From: JACJXW01 sp964418125
GTDB taxonomy: Bacteria; Bacteroidota; Bacteroidia; Chitinophagales; Saprospiraceae
Length of the DNA stretch: 64,000 nucleotides
NCBI GenBank assembly: GCA_964418125.1
Contig: CAYQKY010000002.1
Coordinates: 62,001 to 126,000 of the forward strand
Direction of reading: 5' to 3'
Part shown: positions 27,139-35,759 of the stretch, in pieces
How positions within the stretch are numbered: position 1 is the stretch's first letter
Layout of the letters: every line of letters begins with the position of its first letter
Position numbers and translations under genes: made by a program
The notes under the pieces: model-generated
What the model was told of the DNA's origin: nothing
The model's database searches: none
The model's input: the letters and a program-made list of their open reading frames with translations, nothing else

Positions 27139-29826
27139 ATGTTGAAATGGTATGCCATAGCCAGGTTTAAGCAATTAACAAAAGTGATTTTAGTTTGCAT
27201 TTTAACTGTAAATGCACTATCCGCTCAGTTGCCATATCAGGATCCCAATCTGCCCATAGAACAGCGTGTAGATGATTTATTGGGAAGAATGGCCCTGGAA
27301 GAAAAGTTCTGGCAGATGTTTATGATCCCAGGGGATCTGAGTGGCGGAAAGGAGAAATACCGGCACGGTATCTTTGGATTTCAGGTTGCGGCTAAAGGCA
27401 GGCAGGCCGGGGCCGCCGGCCAATTGCTGGACTATGGCCCGTCCGGCTCTGCTGCGGAGGTAGCGGAAAGGATCAATGAAATGCAGCGATATTTTGTCGA
27501 AAGAACCCGCCTGGGCATTCCCATCATTCCTTTTGACGAAGCCCTGCACGGCCTGGTACGCGACGGAGCGACGGCTTTTCCCCAGGCCATTGCCCTGGCG
27601 GCGAGCTGGGATACTGCCCTTGTTGGCGATGTGGGGCGCGCCATCTGCCGGGAGACAAGTTCCAGGGGCATTCGGCAGATCCTTTCTCCGGTGCTGAATA
27701 TTGCCCGCGATGTCCGTTGGGGGCGTACTGAGGAGACCTACGGAGAAGACCCTTACCTCACTTCCCGGATGGCCCTGGCGTTTATCGGCCCTTTTGAAAA
27801 GGCCGGCGTGATCACTACGCCGAAACACTTCGTGGCCAATGTAGGCGCCGGAGGCCGTGACAGCTACCCCATTCATTTTAACGAACGGCTGCTCGAAGAG
27901 ATATACTTTCCTGCTTTTAAAACCGCATTTACCAAAGCCGGCGCGAGATCGGTAATGACTGCCTACAACTCCCTGGATGGGACGCCCTGTACCTCCAACG
28001 AATGGCTGTTGCGAAAGAAACTGAAAGAGGAGTGGGAGTTTGAGGGCTTTGTCATTTCTGACGCGGGGGCTACCGGCGGGGCCAACGTGCTGCATTTCAC
28101 CGCCAGGGATTATGCAGAAGCTACGGAAGATGCGGTGGAAGGTGGGCTGGACGTACTCTTTCAGACGGACTATGATCATTACCGGCTGTTCTGGGAGGCC
28201 TATCAGAAAGGCCTGGTCGATCAAACGGCTATCGATGATGCCGTTGGCAGGATCCTGAGGGCTAAATTTGAACTGGGCTTATTCGAAGATCCGTATGTGG
28301 ACAGCCGGAAAGCCGCCTACTGGAATGGACACCAAAGCCACCGGGAACTGGCGCGGAAAGCGGCGGCCAGATCGGTGGTGCTTTTACAAAATAACCACCA
28401 GGTTCTGCCGCTGGATGAAACGGTGAAAAAAGTGGCCTTGATCGGCTACGACGCCAGCGCCGGCCGCCTAGGCGGCTATAGCGGCCCCGGAAATAATGTG
28501 ATATCCTTGCTGGATGGGGTTACCGGAAGGGTTGGAGAAGAAAAGATCATCTATTCTGAAGGAGTGCCGCTACATGCCGTTTCCTATCAAACCATTGCTT
28601 CTGATTATCTTTCCACTACCGAAAACGGGAAATTAGTAAAGGGCATTAACGGAGATTATTTTGATAATATCAAACTGGAAGGGCTGCCGGCAGTAAGCCG
28701 TATCGACCAGAATGTGCAGTTCAGGTGGACGCTCTATTCTCCACACCCGAGCCTGGCCTACGACTGGTATTCGGCCAGATGGGCTGGTAAACTTAAGTCG
28801 CCCAGATCGGGGAAGTTTAAGATTGGCGTGGAAGGCAACGATGGTTATCGTTTGTATCTGGATGGGAAGTTGCTGATCGATAACTGGAAAAAGCAATCCT
28901 ATCGGACAATCCTTCAGGATTTCGTTTTCGAAGCCGGCAGGGAATACGATTTAAAGTTGGAATTCTTCGAACCGGCAGGAAATTCTAGGCTCGCACTTGT
29001 TTGGGATGTCACCGTTGAAGAAAATTGGCAACAGCAGATAGCCGAAGCGGCAGAAGCCGCTCGCAGGAGTGAGGTGGCGATAATAGCCGCTGGAATCCAC
29101 GAAGGAGAATTCCAGGACCGTGCCTTGTTGGGGCTTCCCGGCCATCAGGAAGCATTGATAAAAGCTGTCGCTGCCACCGGTACTCCTACCGTTGTGGTGT
29201 TGTATGGCGGAAGCGCCATTACCATGTCCAACTGGATGGACGAGGTAGATGGCATCCTCCTGGCCTGGTATCCGGGAGAAAATGGCGGGCATGCCCTGGC
29301 AGATGTACTGTTTGGGACGGAAAACCCGGCCGGCCGGCTCCCCATTACCTTTCCCGTGCACGAAGGGCAATGTCCGTTGTATTACAACCATAAGCCCACC
29401 GGCCGGGGTGACGATTACTACAACCTGTCCGGGCAGCCTCTTTTCCCCTTCGGGTATGGCCTGAGTTATACTTCTTTTGAATATTCTGGCCTTACATTCA
29501 GCCGGAATCCGATCGGGACAGGGGAAACCGTGCGCGTTAGTTGTGAAGTGACAAACACCGGAAAGGTGAAAGGCGATGAAGTGGTGCAACTCTACATCCG
29601 GGATGAATTGGCCTCCGTTGCCCGCCCAATAAAGGAGTTGAAAGGGTTTCAGCGCATCTCACTAAAACCGGGCGAACGGAAGCCAGTGATCTTTGAACTG
29701 GGCACTGAGGAACTGAGCATGCTTGATAAAGAACTAAAATCAGTAGTCGAGCCCGGCGCATTCAGGGTCATGGTGGGCGCGTCATCAAAAGATATCCGGC
29801 TGAGGGGAATATTGAGTGTGGAATGA
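27139..29826 (+). CDS. Glycoside hydrolase family 3 beta-glucosidase/xylosidase with PA14 insert
   Basis: 895 residues. An N-terminal hydrophobic stretch at about 12-28 is likely a signal. The GH3 barrel covers about 45-380 with KHFVANVGAGGRDSYP and the nucleophile region GFVISDAGATG (Asp). The second alpha/beta domain (about 385-760) is split by a PA14 domain at about 495-630 (GDYFDNIKLEGL, VEGNDGYRLYLDGKLLIDNW). The C-terminal fibronectin-III-like domain (PFGYGLSYTSFEYSGL to the end) is complete. PA14 in this place is known from GH3 beta-glucosidases and shapes the active site. The enzyme trims short beta-linked oligosaccharides. It is the last chromosomal gene before the mobile element. 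Confidence 0.9.
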   Translation: MLKWYAIARFKQLTKVILVCILTVNALSAQLPYQDPNLPIEQRVDDLLGRMALEEKFWQMFMIPGDLSGGKEKYRHGIFGFQVAAKGRQAGAAGQLLDYGPSGSAAEVAERINEMQRYFVERTRLGIPIIPFDEALHGLVRDGATAFPQAIALAASWDTALVGDVGRAICRETSSRGIRQILSPVLNIARDVRWGRTEETYGEDPYLTSRMALAFIGPFEKAGVITTPKHFVANVGAGGRDSYPIHFNERLLEEIYFPAFKTAFTKAGARSVMTAYNSLDGTPCTSNEWLLRKKLKEEWEFEGFVISDAGATGGANVLHFTARDYAEATEDAVEGGLDVLFQTDYDHYRLFWEAYQKGLVDQTAIDDAVGRILRAKFELGLFEDPYVDSRKAAYWNGHQSHRELARKAAARSVVLLQNNHQVLPLDETVKKVALIGYDASAGRLGGYSGPGNNVISLLDGVTGRVGEEKIIYSEGVPLHAVSYQTIASDYLSTTENGKLVKGINGDYFDNIKLEGLPAVSRIDQNVQFRWTLYSPHPSLAYDWYSARWAGKLKSPRSGKFKIGVEGNDGYRLYLDGKLLIDNWKKQSYRTILQDFVFEAGREYDLKLEFFEPAGNSRLALVWDVTVEENWQQQIAEAAEAARRSEVAIIAAGIHEGEFQDRALLGLPGHQEALIKAVAATGTPTVVVLYGGSAITMSNWMDEVDGILLAWYPGENGGHALADVLFGTENPAGRLPITFPVHEGQCPLYYNHKPTGRGDDYYNLSGQPLFPFGYGLSYTSFEYSGLTFSRNPIGTGETVRVSCEVTNTGKVKGDEVVQLYIRDELASVARPIKELKGFQRISLKPGERKPVIFELGTEELSMLDKELKSVVEPGAFRVMVGASSKDIRLRGILSVE

Positions 29827-29853
29827 TTGGATAAAAAGAGACAGGAGTTCTGT

Positions 29854-29883
29854 GATTCCAGGGAATAATTATTCTTTGGAATC
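29854..29883. promoter_or_regulatory. 30-bp imperfect dyad after the GH3 gene
   Basis: GATTCCA and TGGAATC at the outer ends enclose GAATAATTATTC. The arms match except for two central pairs. It lies 28 bp after the GH3 stop and is followed by GC-rich sequence rather than T, so it may be a terminator of another kind or part of the element's left junction. Confidence 0.35.
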
Positions 29884-30010
29884 GAAGTGGTGACCCCGCC
29901 AGGTCGTTTTTCCCGGCGGTGTTTTCCGGAGTATTCCGCCGGAACGCCAGTAAAATAGGCCCTTCCGGCAATATTTCCAAACTCAGCTTTGCCTTATCAT
30001 GGAAAAGCCC

Positions 30011-30040
30011 GGAATAGTTCCGACAACTATTCCGACAACG
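30011..30040. other. Candidate att/crossover site
   Basis: GGAATAGTT (30011-30019) and AACTATTCC (30025-30033) are perfect 9-bp inverted arms around the 5-bp CCGAC. TTCCGACAAC is repeated directly at 30018-30027 and 30031-30040. Inverted arms around a short spacer are the usual form of a tyrosine recombinase core. The site is 52 bp before the integrase start. No second copy was found in the window. Confidence 0.45.
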
Positions 30041-30091
30041 CAGTTGACGTGGCGAACGAAACTTATTTTCGTAACCACTTAACTCAACGTA

Positions 30092-31441
30092 ATGGCAAAG
30101 TTACCAAAACCTAAGTTCAACCTACGGCTTCCAAAGTCTGATACCGAAACGCTGATCTCCCTGGTGTTCAGGTATCATGGCAAACGCCTGGTTTATTCAA
30201 CCGGTTATTCCATCATGCCAAAAGACTGGGATTTCAAGCTGCAACGGCCGATCATGCAAACCGGCCGGGCCGACCTTTTCAGGATCAAGAGATGCCTTGA
30301 CGATCTGGCGGCTTATTGTATGGACATCTTCCTTGGGGCAGAAAATGGCTCTGTGAGCGTGGAAGATTTCAAGAGGCAGTTGGATATTAAAACGGGTAAA
30401 ATATCAACTGACGGGGCAGGGGAGGACGATCCAGGCGTAACTGAAAAGAGGACTACCTTCTTTGAGTTCATAGATCAGGAGATTGCCGAAATGGTCGCCT
30501 CCAGGATGAAGCAAAGCAGCCTGAAAGTTTTTAAGCGCCATACAACCATACTAAAGGAGTTTGCCGCCGATGTTTTCCCGGATACCGGAAGTTTCGATTA
30601 TGAGGATGTGGACTGGAATTTCCGGCTCAAGCTGATCGACTGGCTTGCCGACAGAAATGTACAGCTTGCCTATGGCAACAAAACCCTCAAAACAATGAGG
30701 CAGTTTCTGGAACGTGCCAGAAGGAGGAAGCTGCATAGGAATACCGATTATCAGGGTACGGGCTGGCTGGTTACGCCTAAAAAGGCAAAAGGGCAGAAAG
30801 TTATCCTGACCTTGCAGGAACTGGAGATCCTCGCTGCTATGAAACTGCCCGCACGTTTGTCTAAAGTTCGTGACATCTGCCTGATCGGTGCCGGAACCGG
30901 CCAGCGCCATAGTGACTTCTCCCGATATACCCCTGATAATTTCTACCGCACCATCAATAATGTTCCAATCCTGTCAGTGATCTCCCAAAAAACTGACATG
31001 CCTGCAAAGATACCGCTGAACATCTTCCCCTGGCTCATTCCCATACTGGAAAAACATGGTTACTGCACTCCTCAAATGTCTATGCAGAAATTCAATGACG
31101 GCATTAAAGAGGTCTGCAAGCTGGCAGGCTTTGATGAAAGGGTATTGAGGATTGAACAGTATATGGGAAGAAAGCCGGTGGTGAAAAAATCCTATGCTCC
31201 CAAATATGAGGAGGTATCCTCCCATATCTGCCGCCGGAGTTTTGCCACCAACCTTTACCGGATGGGCTACCGCCTAGCCCAGATCATGTATATGACCGGC
31301 CATTCTACCGAATCTCAACTCAGGAAATATATCGGCATCGACAGTGAACAGAACGCCGAAGAGATTGGCCTGGGTATCATGGAGAGCCGGAAGAAGGGCC
31401 GGAAGGGTTTCGGAGGGACTTTGAAGGTCGTCAATTTATAG
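30092..31441 (+). CDS. int: Tyrosine recombinase (element integrase)
   Basis: 449 residues of the Bacteroidota conjugative-element type. An arm-binding domain covers about 1-75 (LISLVFRYHGKRLVYSTGYS), a SAM-like core-binding domain about 125-215, and the catalytic domain about 240-430. Catalytic residues are visible in order: Arg in GTGQRHSD near 270, Lys in SQKTDM near 307, HICRRS (His and Arg) near 379-383, His in TGHST near 404, and the nucleophile Tyr in RKYIGI near 413. It should carry out site-specific integration and excision. A candidate crossover dyad lies just upstream. Confidence 0.92.
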   Translation: MAKLPKPKFNLRLPKSDTETLISLVFRYHGKRLVYSTGYSIMPKDWDFKLQRPIMQTGRADLFRIKRCLDDLAAYCMDIFLGAENGSVSVEDFKRQLDIKTGKISTDGAGEDDPGVTEKRTTFFEFIDQEIAEMVASRMKQSSLKVFKRHTTILKEFAADVFPDTGSFDYEDVDWNFRLKLIDWLADRNVQLAYGNKTLKTMRQFLERARRRKLHRNTDYQGTGWLVTPKKAKGQKVILTLQELEILAAMKLPARLSKVRDICLIGAGTGQRHSDFSRYTPDNFYRTINNVPILSVISQKTDMPAKIPLNIFPWLIPILEKHGYCTPQMSMQKFNDGIKEVCKLAGFDERVLRIEQYMGRKPVVKKSYAPKYEEVSSHICRRSFATNLYRMGYRLAQIMYMTGHSTESQLRKYIGIDSEQNAEEIGLGIMESRKKGRKGFGGTLKVVNL

Positions 31442-31498
31442 GCTATTGAAAAGAAAAACCTGACAGGAAAATATTTTCAAACCGTAAAATAACATCCA

Positions 31499-32200
31499 AT
31501 GCAAAATATGTTGATCAACGATGATTTCAGGAAATCAATAAAGCGCCTGCGCTCCGTTTTGCCGGTGCTCAGTTTCGGGCTGCTGATCTCCACCTACCTG
31601 ATCTCCGCCATCATAATGGGCATCTTTCATGCCCAGAATGCTCCCAACGCCGGGTTTATGGTGGCGGCCTTCCTGGTGCCGCTTGCCATTCAGACGGGGA
31701 GGGGAACACTGGTGTTCTTCTTCCAGCTGAACCCCGCCCATATCCAGGGCAAATATTCCTTCGGGATAATTGCCGCTACTGCCTTGCTTATTCTTTCCCT
31801 GATCGAAGCCTATCTGGTTTTGAATCCACATGGATTCTCGTGGATTATATCCGTCTCCACCCTGATGCTGATCGGGTGGGTAGTTGAAATAATGATCCTT
31901 AAGGAAACCATTTTCGCTACTCAGATAGAACTGTTTCAGGACAAGGCGATGTGGCAAGAGGTGAGGGGGTTCTATATCGCCCGGACGGAAATGCAGCAAT
32001 TTCTGGAAGGGCTGGATAACGGCAAAGTGCCAGCTTTGCCGACAGTGGAGAGCAAGGCCGGTGAGCCGGAGGAGGAAAAAGCGGAGGCTTTTCCTCCTCC
32101 GGAGAACAGGGCGCTTGATCTGCTTCAGGAACTGAATAAACACTTGGAGGGAAAAGTACCCAGCCCTTCCCTGAACGGCCAGGAGAAGGGCAGCAACTGA
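31499..32200 (+). CDS. Element membrane protein with four helices and an acidic tail, function unknown
   Basis: 233 residues. Four hydrophobic segments lie at about 20-45, 52-72, 85-108 and 113-135 (VLSFGLLISTYLISAIIMGI, GFMVAAFLVPLAIQTG, FGIIAATALLILSLIEAYLV, WIISVSTLMLIGWVVEIMIL). A charged, Pro/Glu-rich cytoplasmic tail follows. Its GC content is similar to the integrase, so it belongs to the element core rather than the cargo. The last bases overlap a following frame that lacks ATG (32197). Confidence 0.65.
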   Translation: MQNMLINDDFRKSIKRLRSVLPVLSFGLLISTYLISAIIMGIFHAQNAPNAGFMVAAFLVPLAIQTGRGTLVFFFQLNPAHIQGKYSFGIIAATALLILSLIEAYLVLNPHGFSWIISVSTLMLIGWVVEIMILKETIFATQIELFQDKAMWQEVRGFYIARTEMQQFLEGLDNGKVPALPTVESKAGEPEEEKAEAFPPPENRALDLLQELNKHLEGKVPSPSLNGQEKGSN

Positions 32201-32451
32201 CAAGTGCCACCTTTTACGGTGTTACCCTCGATAAGGATGATCCGTTTTTAGGGCATAACCTTGACCGGCTGGAAAAGCGGTTCCGGGAGCGGTATTATTC
32301 CTCGGTGGAGAAAAACCGCCAAAGGGAGGAAGAGGGCAAAGCCCCTCATCAGACGGTTTTGAAGTCTATGGAGGATAACAGGAAGCGGTTTATGATGGCG
32401 AGGTTGCTGAGGCATGTTCTCCTTGAAGAGGAGCTGAACCTTGAGATTTAG
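32197..32451 (+). CDS. Small charged protein without ATG start, coupled to the preceding gene
   Basis: The frame open from 32140 to TAG 32449-32451 encodes a coding-looking, highly charged chain (TFYGVTLDKDDPFLGHNLDR, then ERYYSSVEKNRQREEEGK, ending LLEEELNLEI). The codon bias equals that of its neighbours. There is no ATG, GTG or TTG before residue 37. The best candidate is CTG at 32197, which overlaps the previous stop as CTGA. Otherwise a frameshift fuses it to the membrane protein upstream, or the gene has lost its start. The next in-frame GTG is within the protein, near 32306. Confidence 0.5.
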   Translation: MTSATFYGVTLDKDDPFLGHNLDRLEKRFRERYYSSVEKNRQREEEGKAPHQTVLKSMEDNRKRFMMARLLRHVLLEEELNLEI

Positions 32452-32801
32452 TGATTTTGTAAAGCCCTTCTATAAAGAGAAGGGTTCCTTTTATGAGGGC
32501 GCTCCGGAAAGTCCCCAGAAGGAATGATGGGACGAATAGAACACCATATATATTTCGCTTTGGAAAGCAGGACGTCACATATTGCTCCAAAGCTCATGCG
32601 TCCAGATTTTCCAATCAGAGGACTTTCCGGAGCACCCTCTTTTATTAAATATTTCAATTACGTTTCTTGTTTCATCTGGCTTTTCAACACTTGAAATACT
32701 AGCTGTTGAGGATCGTCCAGTTCTTAGACTGTAACATACGAATAGGCTATAGGTTGTGCGCCTTATTAGTGGCATTTTACTAGGGATGTCCTTTCTTAAT
32801 A
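32452..32801. other. Gene-free stretch with a MITE-like inverted repeat
   Basis: 350 bp. Apart from the inverted repeat at 32488-32645, listed separately, I see no coding sequence. GC content drops sharply at the right end, where the AT-rich cargo starts. Confidence 0.5.
32488..32645. repeat. MITE-like element bounded by imperfect ~25-bp inverted repeats
   Basis: The left end has GCTCCGGAAAGTCC at 32501-32514, preceded by TTTTATGAGGGC. The right end has the exact inverse, GGACTTTCCGGAGC, at 32620-32633, followed by ACCCTCTTTTATTAAA. The arms thus extend to about 25 bp with few mismatches and enclose about 105 bp. There is no transposase in between. A non-autonomous transposable element or the scar of one is the simplest reading; a long hairpin RNA is possible. 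Confidence 0.5.
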
Positions 32802-33020
32802 TTACTTTCCTCCAGAATCATGCTTCATTTTCATCCATATTATTAAAGTTCCCAAACAAATTAATCCACCAAAAACTTCATTTAGTTTGGCACCAACAAT
32901 TACACCAATTATTATCCCTGATAACCCTACTATTTCAGCCCAATATCCAATTTTTGCTTTTGCTTCGTCCTCTTTTTCAAGAGCCCTTTTAAACCTTTCT
33001 TCTTGCTCATTTTTCTCCAT
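32802..33020 (-). CDS. Small two-helix membrane protein
   Basis: 72 residues. The N-terminus is charged (MEKNEQEERFKRALEKEDEA) and is followed by two hydrophobic segments (IVGLSGIIIGVIVGA and VFGGLICLGTLIIWM). The family is unknown. It begins 35 bp after the stop of the PD-(D/E)XK-like gene on the same strand, so the two are probably one transcript. The small-membrane-protein plus nuclease-like pairing recalls defence modules with membrane effectors; that is inference only. Confidence 0.55.
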   Translation of the reverse strand: MEKNEQEERFKRALEKEDEAKAKIGYWAEIVGLSGIIIGVIVGAKLNEVFGGLICLGTLIIWMKMKHDSGGK

Positions 33021-33055
33021 TTTCTTAGTTTTAATTGTGTTAGCGAAATGGGGTA

Positions 33056-33946
33056 TTATTTCTTTGAAGTACTTTTCCTTGAAGTTAACTCTTGAATAGC
33101 TCTTTGCTTTAGGCTATTTAACCAATTTTCAACATCTTCAATAAAAACATCTAGGTAATCATATTTCAATATGATTGGATAGAAATCAATGTCAAAACCT
33201 GAAAGAGACTTATATTTACTTGAAGAATATTTAAAATGAATTGGGACATAATCCACCTCATTCAGAACTTTTTCCAAGTTCTTTCCTAGATAAAATTCGA
33301 ATAATTTACCCTCAACAATAACTACTGGTATCAAAATATCTAAATTTACAGGAAGTTTCTCATCGAATACTTTTTTCTTCAACTTGTTGCTATGATTATA
33401 TTTCATAAATTCATGCCAAGTAGCTTTACATGCACTTAATAAAGCAGTATAAATTTTTGATTCATGCTGTGATTTTTTACAGGCCTCATAAAAAGTCCTG
33501 CCAAATCTTCTTTCAAGATTAAAATATTTTTCTTCTTTTAAAAAGGAACTTGAGAGTATTGGTAAATTTATATATATATCTTCTTTAAACTTCATTTTTG
33601 ATTCTTCGTTATTCGCACCCCAATGAATTATTTCCCATCCAAGATGATCATTCATAGATTCTTTATTCTTAGTTGTAAATATCACCCATGGATGAGAAGC
33701 TTTTTTTATTTCGATTATTAAATTGATCCTAATGATAAAATTAAAATGCCTCTCAGATGATCCTATGCTTTTTTCTGCAATAATATCAATCTCCCTGCTT
33801 TTGCCTGAATCCAAATCTTCATAAATCTGATTACCAGATACATCCCATTTTCTATCAATAAACTCGGACAAGGCTTTTAACTCTATTACAAAACCAGTCT
33901 CTTCAATATCCTTTAAAATCTTTTGTTCCAAATTTTCTCTTTCCAT
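33056..33946 (-). CDS. PD-(D/E)XK-like nuclease-fold protein, function unknown
   Basis: 296 residues, strongly AT-rich. The N-terminal third has SGKSREIDIIAEKS near residues 47-60 and LIIEIKKAS near 76-84, the Asp...Glu-x-Lys arrangement of PD-(D/E)XK nucleases, with an upstream Glu helix (LKALSEFIDRKW). The C-terminal half has alternating hydrophobic strands (DILIPVVIVEGKLFEFYLG) and no recognised domain. Members include restriction-like and anti-phage nucleases; the partner would be the small membrane protein downstream. The base composition differs from the integrase block, which suggests separate acquisition. Confidence 0.55.
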   Translation of the reverse strand: MERENLEQKILKDIEETGFVIELKALSEFIDRKWDVSGNQIYEDLDSGKSREIDIIAEKSIGSSERHFNFIIRINLIIEIKKASHPWVIFTTKNKESMNDHLGWEIIHWGANNEESKMKFKEDIYINLPILSSSFLKEEKYFNLERRFGRTFYEACKKSQHESKIYTALLSACKATWHEFMKYNHSNKLKKKVFDEKLPVNLDILIPVVIVEGKLFEFYLGKNLEKVLNEVDYVPIHFKYSSSKYKSLSGFDIDFYPIILKYDYLDVFIEDVENWLNSLKQRAIQELTSRKSTSKK

Positions 33947-34032
33947 TTTATTGTTTTATCAAGAAAATCATTCAAATATTTTAATTGCCACTAACACAAT
34001 TTCAGATATCTACATCAAGCTGACAACCTTAT

Positions 34033-34242
34033 TTATTTAAATACTTCAAGTATCGTAACTTCAGCATGCCCTTTTGTAATCTTCTGGGTATGCCCATCGT
34101 GAATGGAAAACTGTGCTGCTAATTCTACAGCTTCTTTTGCTTCTTCTTTAGATTCAAACTCATAACCAAGGCCATTACCTTCTTCATCAAGTAAAGAAGT
34201 AGTGAACCACTGTCCTTTTCGAAAAACAAATACTTTATACAT
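34033..34242 (-). CDS. Small hypothetical protein
   Basis: 69 residues (MYKVFVFRKGQWFTTSLLDE to HAEVTILEVFK). It reads as a compact alpha/beta domain with a basic start and acidic middle. No motif or family is recognised. It is on the same strand as the two larger hypotheticals that follow upstream. Confidence 0.5.
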   Translation of the reverse strand: MYKVFVFRKGQWFTTSLLDEEGNGLGYEFESKEEAKEAVELAAQFSIHDGHTQKITKGHAEVTILEVFK

Positions 34243-34382
34243 AGCATAAAAATTTGGTTAATAAGTTGTACGTCAATCCAGATTTTATGTTTTGACCATT
34301 TAAAAAGAAATTTATTTCTCATAGCTAAGATTTCTATATGAAAGCAAGATTATGGTGGGATATCCCTCCATCAGAAGAAGGG

Positions 34383-34535
34383 TTAATCACCTTGATTCTG
34401 CCATTTCCCGCATTCCGGACAATACCCATCTCCGATATATTGATGATAGGTTACCTCGGTACTGCCGCAATGAATACAGTTTACAGGCTCCAGATTGAAG
34501 CCTGCTTCCTTGATGTCTTTTACTGTATAGTGCAT
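34383..34535 (-). CDS. 50-residue zinc-ribbon protein
   Basis: A short frame with two CxxC knuckles (CIHCG at 20-24 and CPECGKW at 41-47), a full zinc ribbon. The start at 34535 is preceded by GGAGGAAACATC, a strong Shine-Dalgarno that is rare in this phylum and so marks the start well. It overlaps the end of the 170-residue gene upstream by 16 bp, so the two are translationally coupled. The function is unknown; such ribbons bind DNA, RNA or protein partners. Confidence 0.65.
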   Translation of the reverse strand: MHYTVKDIKEAGFNLEPVNCIHCGSTEVTYHQYIGDGYCPECGKWQNQGD

Positions 34536-35032
34536 GATGTTTCCTCCTGCCCATACATGGCATATTGCCCGGCGATTTCCTGCATGGTTCCGTCAAGGAT
34601 GATCGCCTGACCGGTGGTGCATCTTCCCCAATACTTGCCATAATCAGTAGAAAGCACCGGCTGGCCTGCATTTCTGAGTTTATCAAACAACCATCCTGAA
34701 ACCTGCCACCATTCATAGATTTCATTGGGTTCAGGCTCAAAGCCTAGTTCATAAGCTCTGGCTTCTCTTTCATCAAAGGCAATTTCCCATATCTCTTCCA
34801 GTTCTTCATCTTCGAGATTTTCGCAAAGGAAAGATTCTATTGCTTCCAGGCTGTCATCATAAAGGTTTTCAATATTTTCATAGCTGAAACCGGCTTTTCC
34901 GATAAAGGGTATATCGCTGTGGTTGAGCATATCATTGACCATACAGGAAGCGCATTGGATAATATCCCCTGCAATGTACCTTTTTGCCAGTTCGTGTATC
35001 TCTTTTGAATATCCGTAATAGGAATCTGTCAT
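34520..35032 (-). CDS. Element-type acidic hypothetical protein
   Basis: 170 residues, acidic, with many Glu/Trp-rich helices (ENLEDEELEEIWEIAFDERE, NEIYEWWQVSGWLFDKLRNA). The family resembles uncharacterised proteins encoded in Bacteroidota conjugative elements; no catalytic motif is visible. It precedes the zinc-ribbon gene with overlap and probably forms one transcript with it. Confidence 0.55.
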   Translation of the reverse strand: MTDSYYGYSKEIHELAKRYIAGDIIQCASCMVNDMLNHSDIPFIGKAGFSYENIENLYDDSLEAIESFLCENLEDEELEEIWEIAFDEREARAYELGFEPEPNEIYEWWQVSGWLFDKLRNAGQPVLSTDYGKYWGRCTTGQAIILDGTMQEIAGQYAMYGQEETSCTIQ

Positions 35033-35434
35033 TTCATCCTCTCTCTTATTGTTGTTAAGGGTATAAAGCCTGTTGCTCTATACCCTTCTGCCTTCCGGCG
35101 AGGATGGGGTAACAACTGCATAGAGGAGGGGAATCACCCGGCCTGCACGAAGGAAGATCGGGGAAACCTCTTGCGGGCGTGAGGGCGAAGCCATTAGAAA
35201 AACTCCCTGAAATGTTAAAAACTGTTAAAGTTTGCTGTTTTTGGGTGTTCCCGTCTTTTCCCAGAAGGATTCAGATGATTTCATTTGGAACCGCTCCGGG
35301 TTCTCCGGCCTTTCCAGATGATTCCATTTCGTTTCATTTTAACACTTAACAGGCTGATTTTCTGCGATTTGCAGAAGTGAATCCAGCCGCATATATTGCG
35401 GTCATATCAATCAGAACATTCTAAAATCAGCGTC
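35033..35434. other. Intergenic region between divergent element genes
   Basis: 402 bp between the acidic protein (minus) and the HTH gene (plus). CAGATGATTTCATTT and CAGATGATTCCATTT occur near 35271 and 35316 as an imperfect direct repeat, possibly operator sites for the HTH protein. TTCCCGTCTTTTCC near 35248 also occurs near 59473, ahead of the relaxase gene. No frame is convincing. Confidence 0.4.
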
Positions 35435-35737
35435 ATGGAAAACAATAATATCATCCTGCACTCGATCACACCTGCCGAGTTAAAAGCAATGATTCGGGAA
35501 CTTGTAAAGGAGGAATTTGAAGTAATGAACCAGGAACTTCAACGGGTGATGGGGGAGGATGACCTGGTCAGCACCGGTACGGCCTGCCGGTTGCTTGGGG
35601 TATGCTCAAAGGTTTTACGCTACCTGGTGAATGAAGGGCATTTCACTGTGTTTCATCATATGAAGGAGCGGCGGTTTATTAGGGCTGAATTACTGGAGTT
35701 CAGGAATCAGAAGAGGGTGAATAGGTTAAGAAGGTAA
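35435..35737 (+). CDS. Excisionase/MerR-like helix-turn-helix DNA-binding protein
   Basis: 100 residues from ATG 35435 (MENNNIILHSITPAELKAMI), preferred over 35396. An N-terminal coiled helix precedes a winged-helix domain of the HTH_17 type (LVSTGTACRLLGVCSKVLRYLVNEGHF). This arrangement is standard for small regulators or excisionases in Bacteroidota elements. It may bind the imperfect direct repeats upstream. The conserved RRFIRAELLEF motif follows the recognition helix. Confidence 0.8.
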   Translation: MENNNIILHSITPAELKAMIRELVKEEFEVMNQELQRVMGEDDLVSTGTACRLLGVCSKVLRYLVNEGHFTVFHHMKERRFIRAELLEFRNQKRVNRLRR

Positions 35738-35759
35738 AATTATGCTTGGTTTTAAAATT

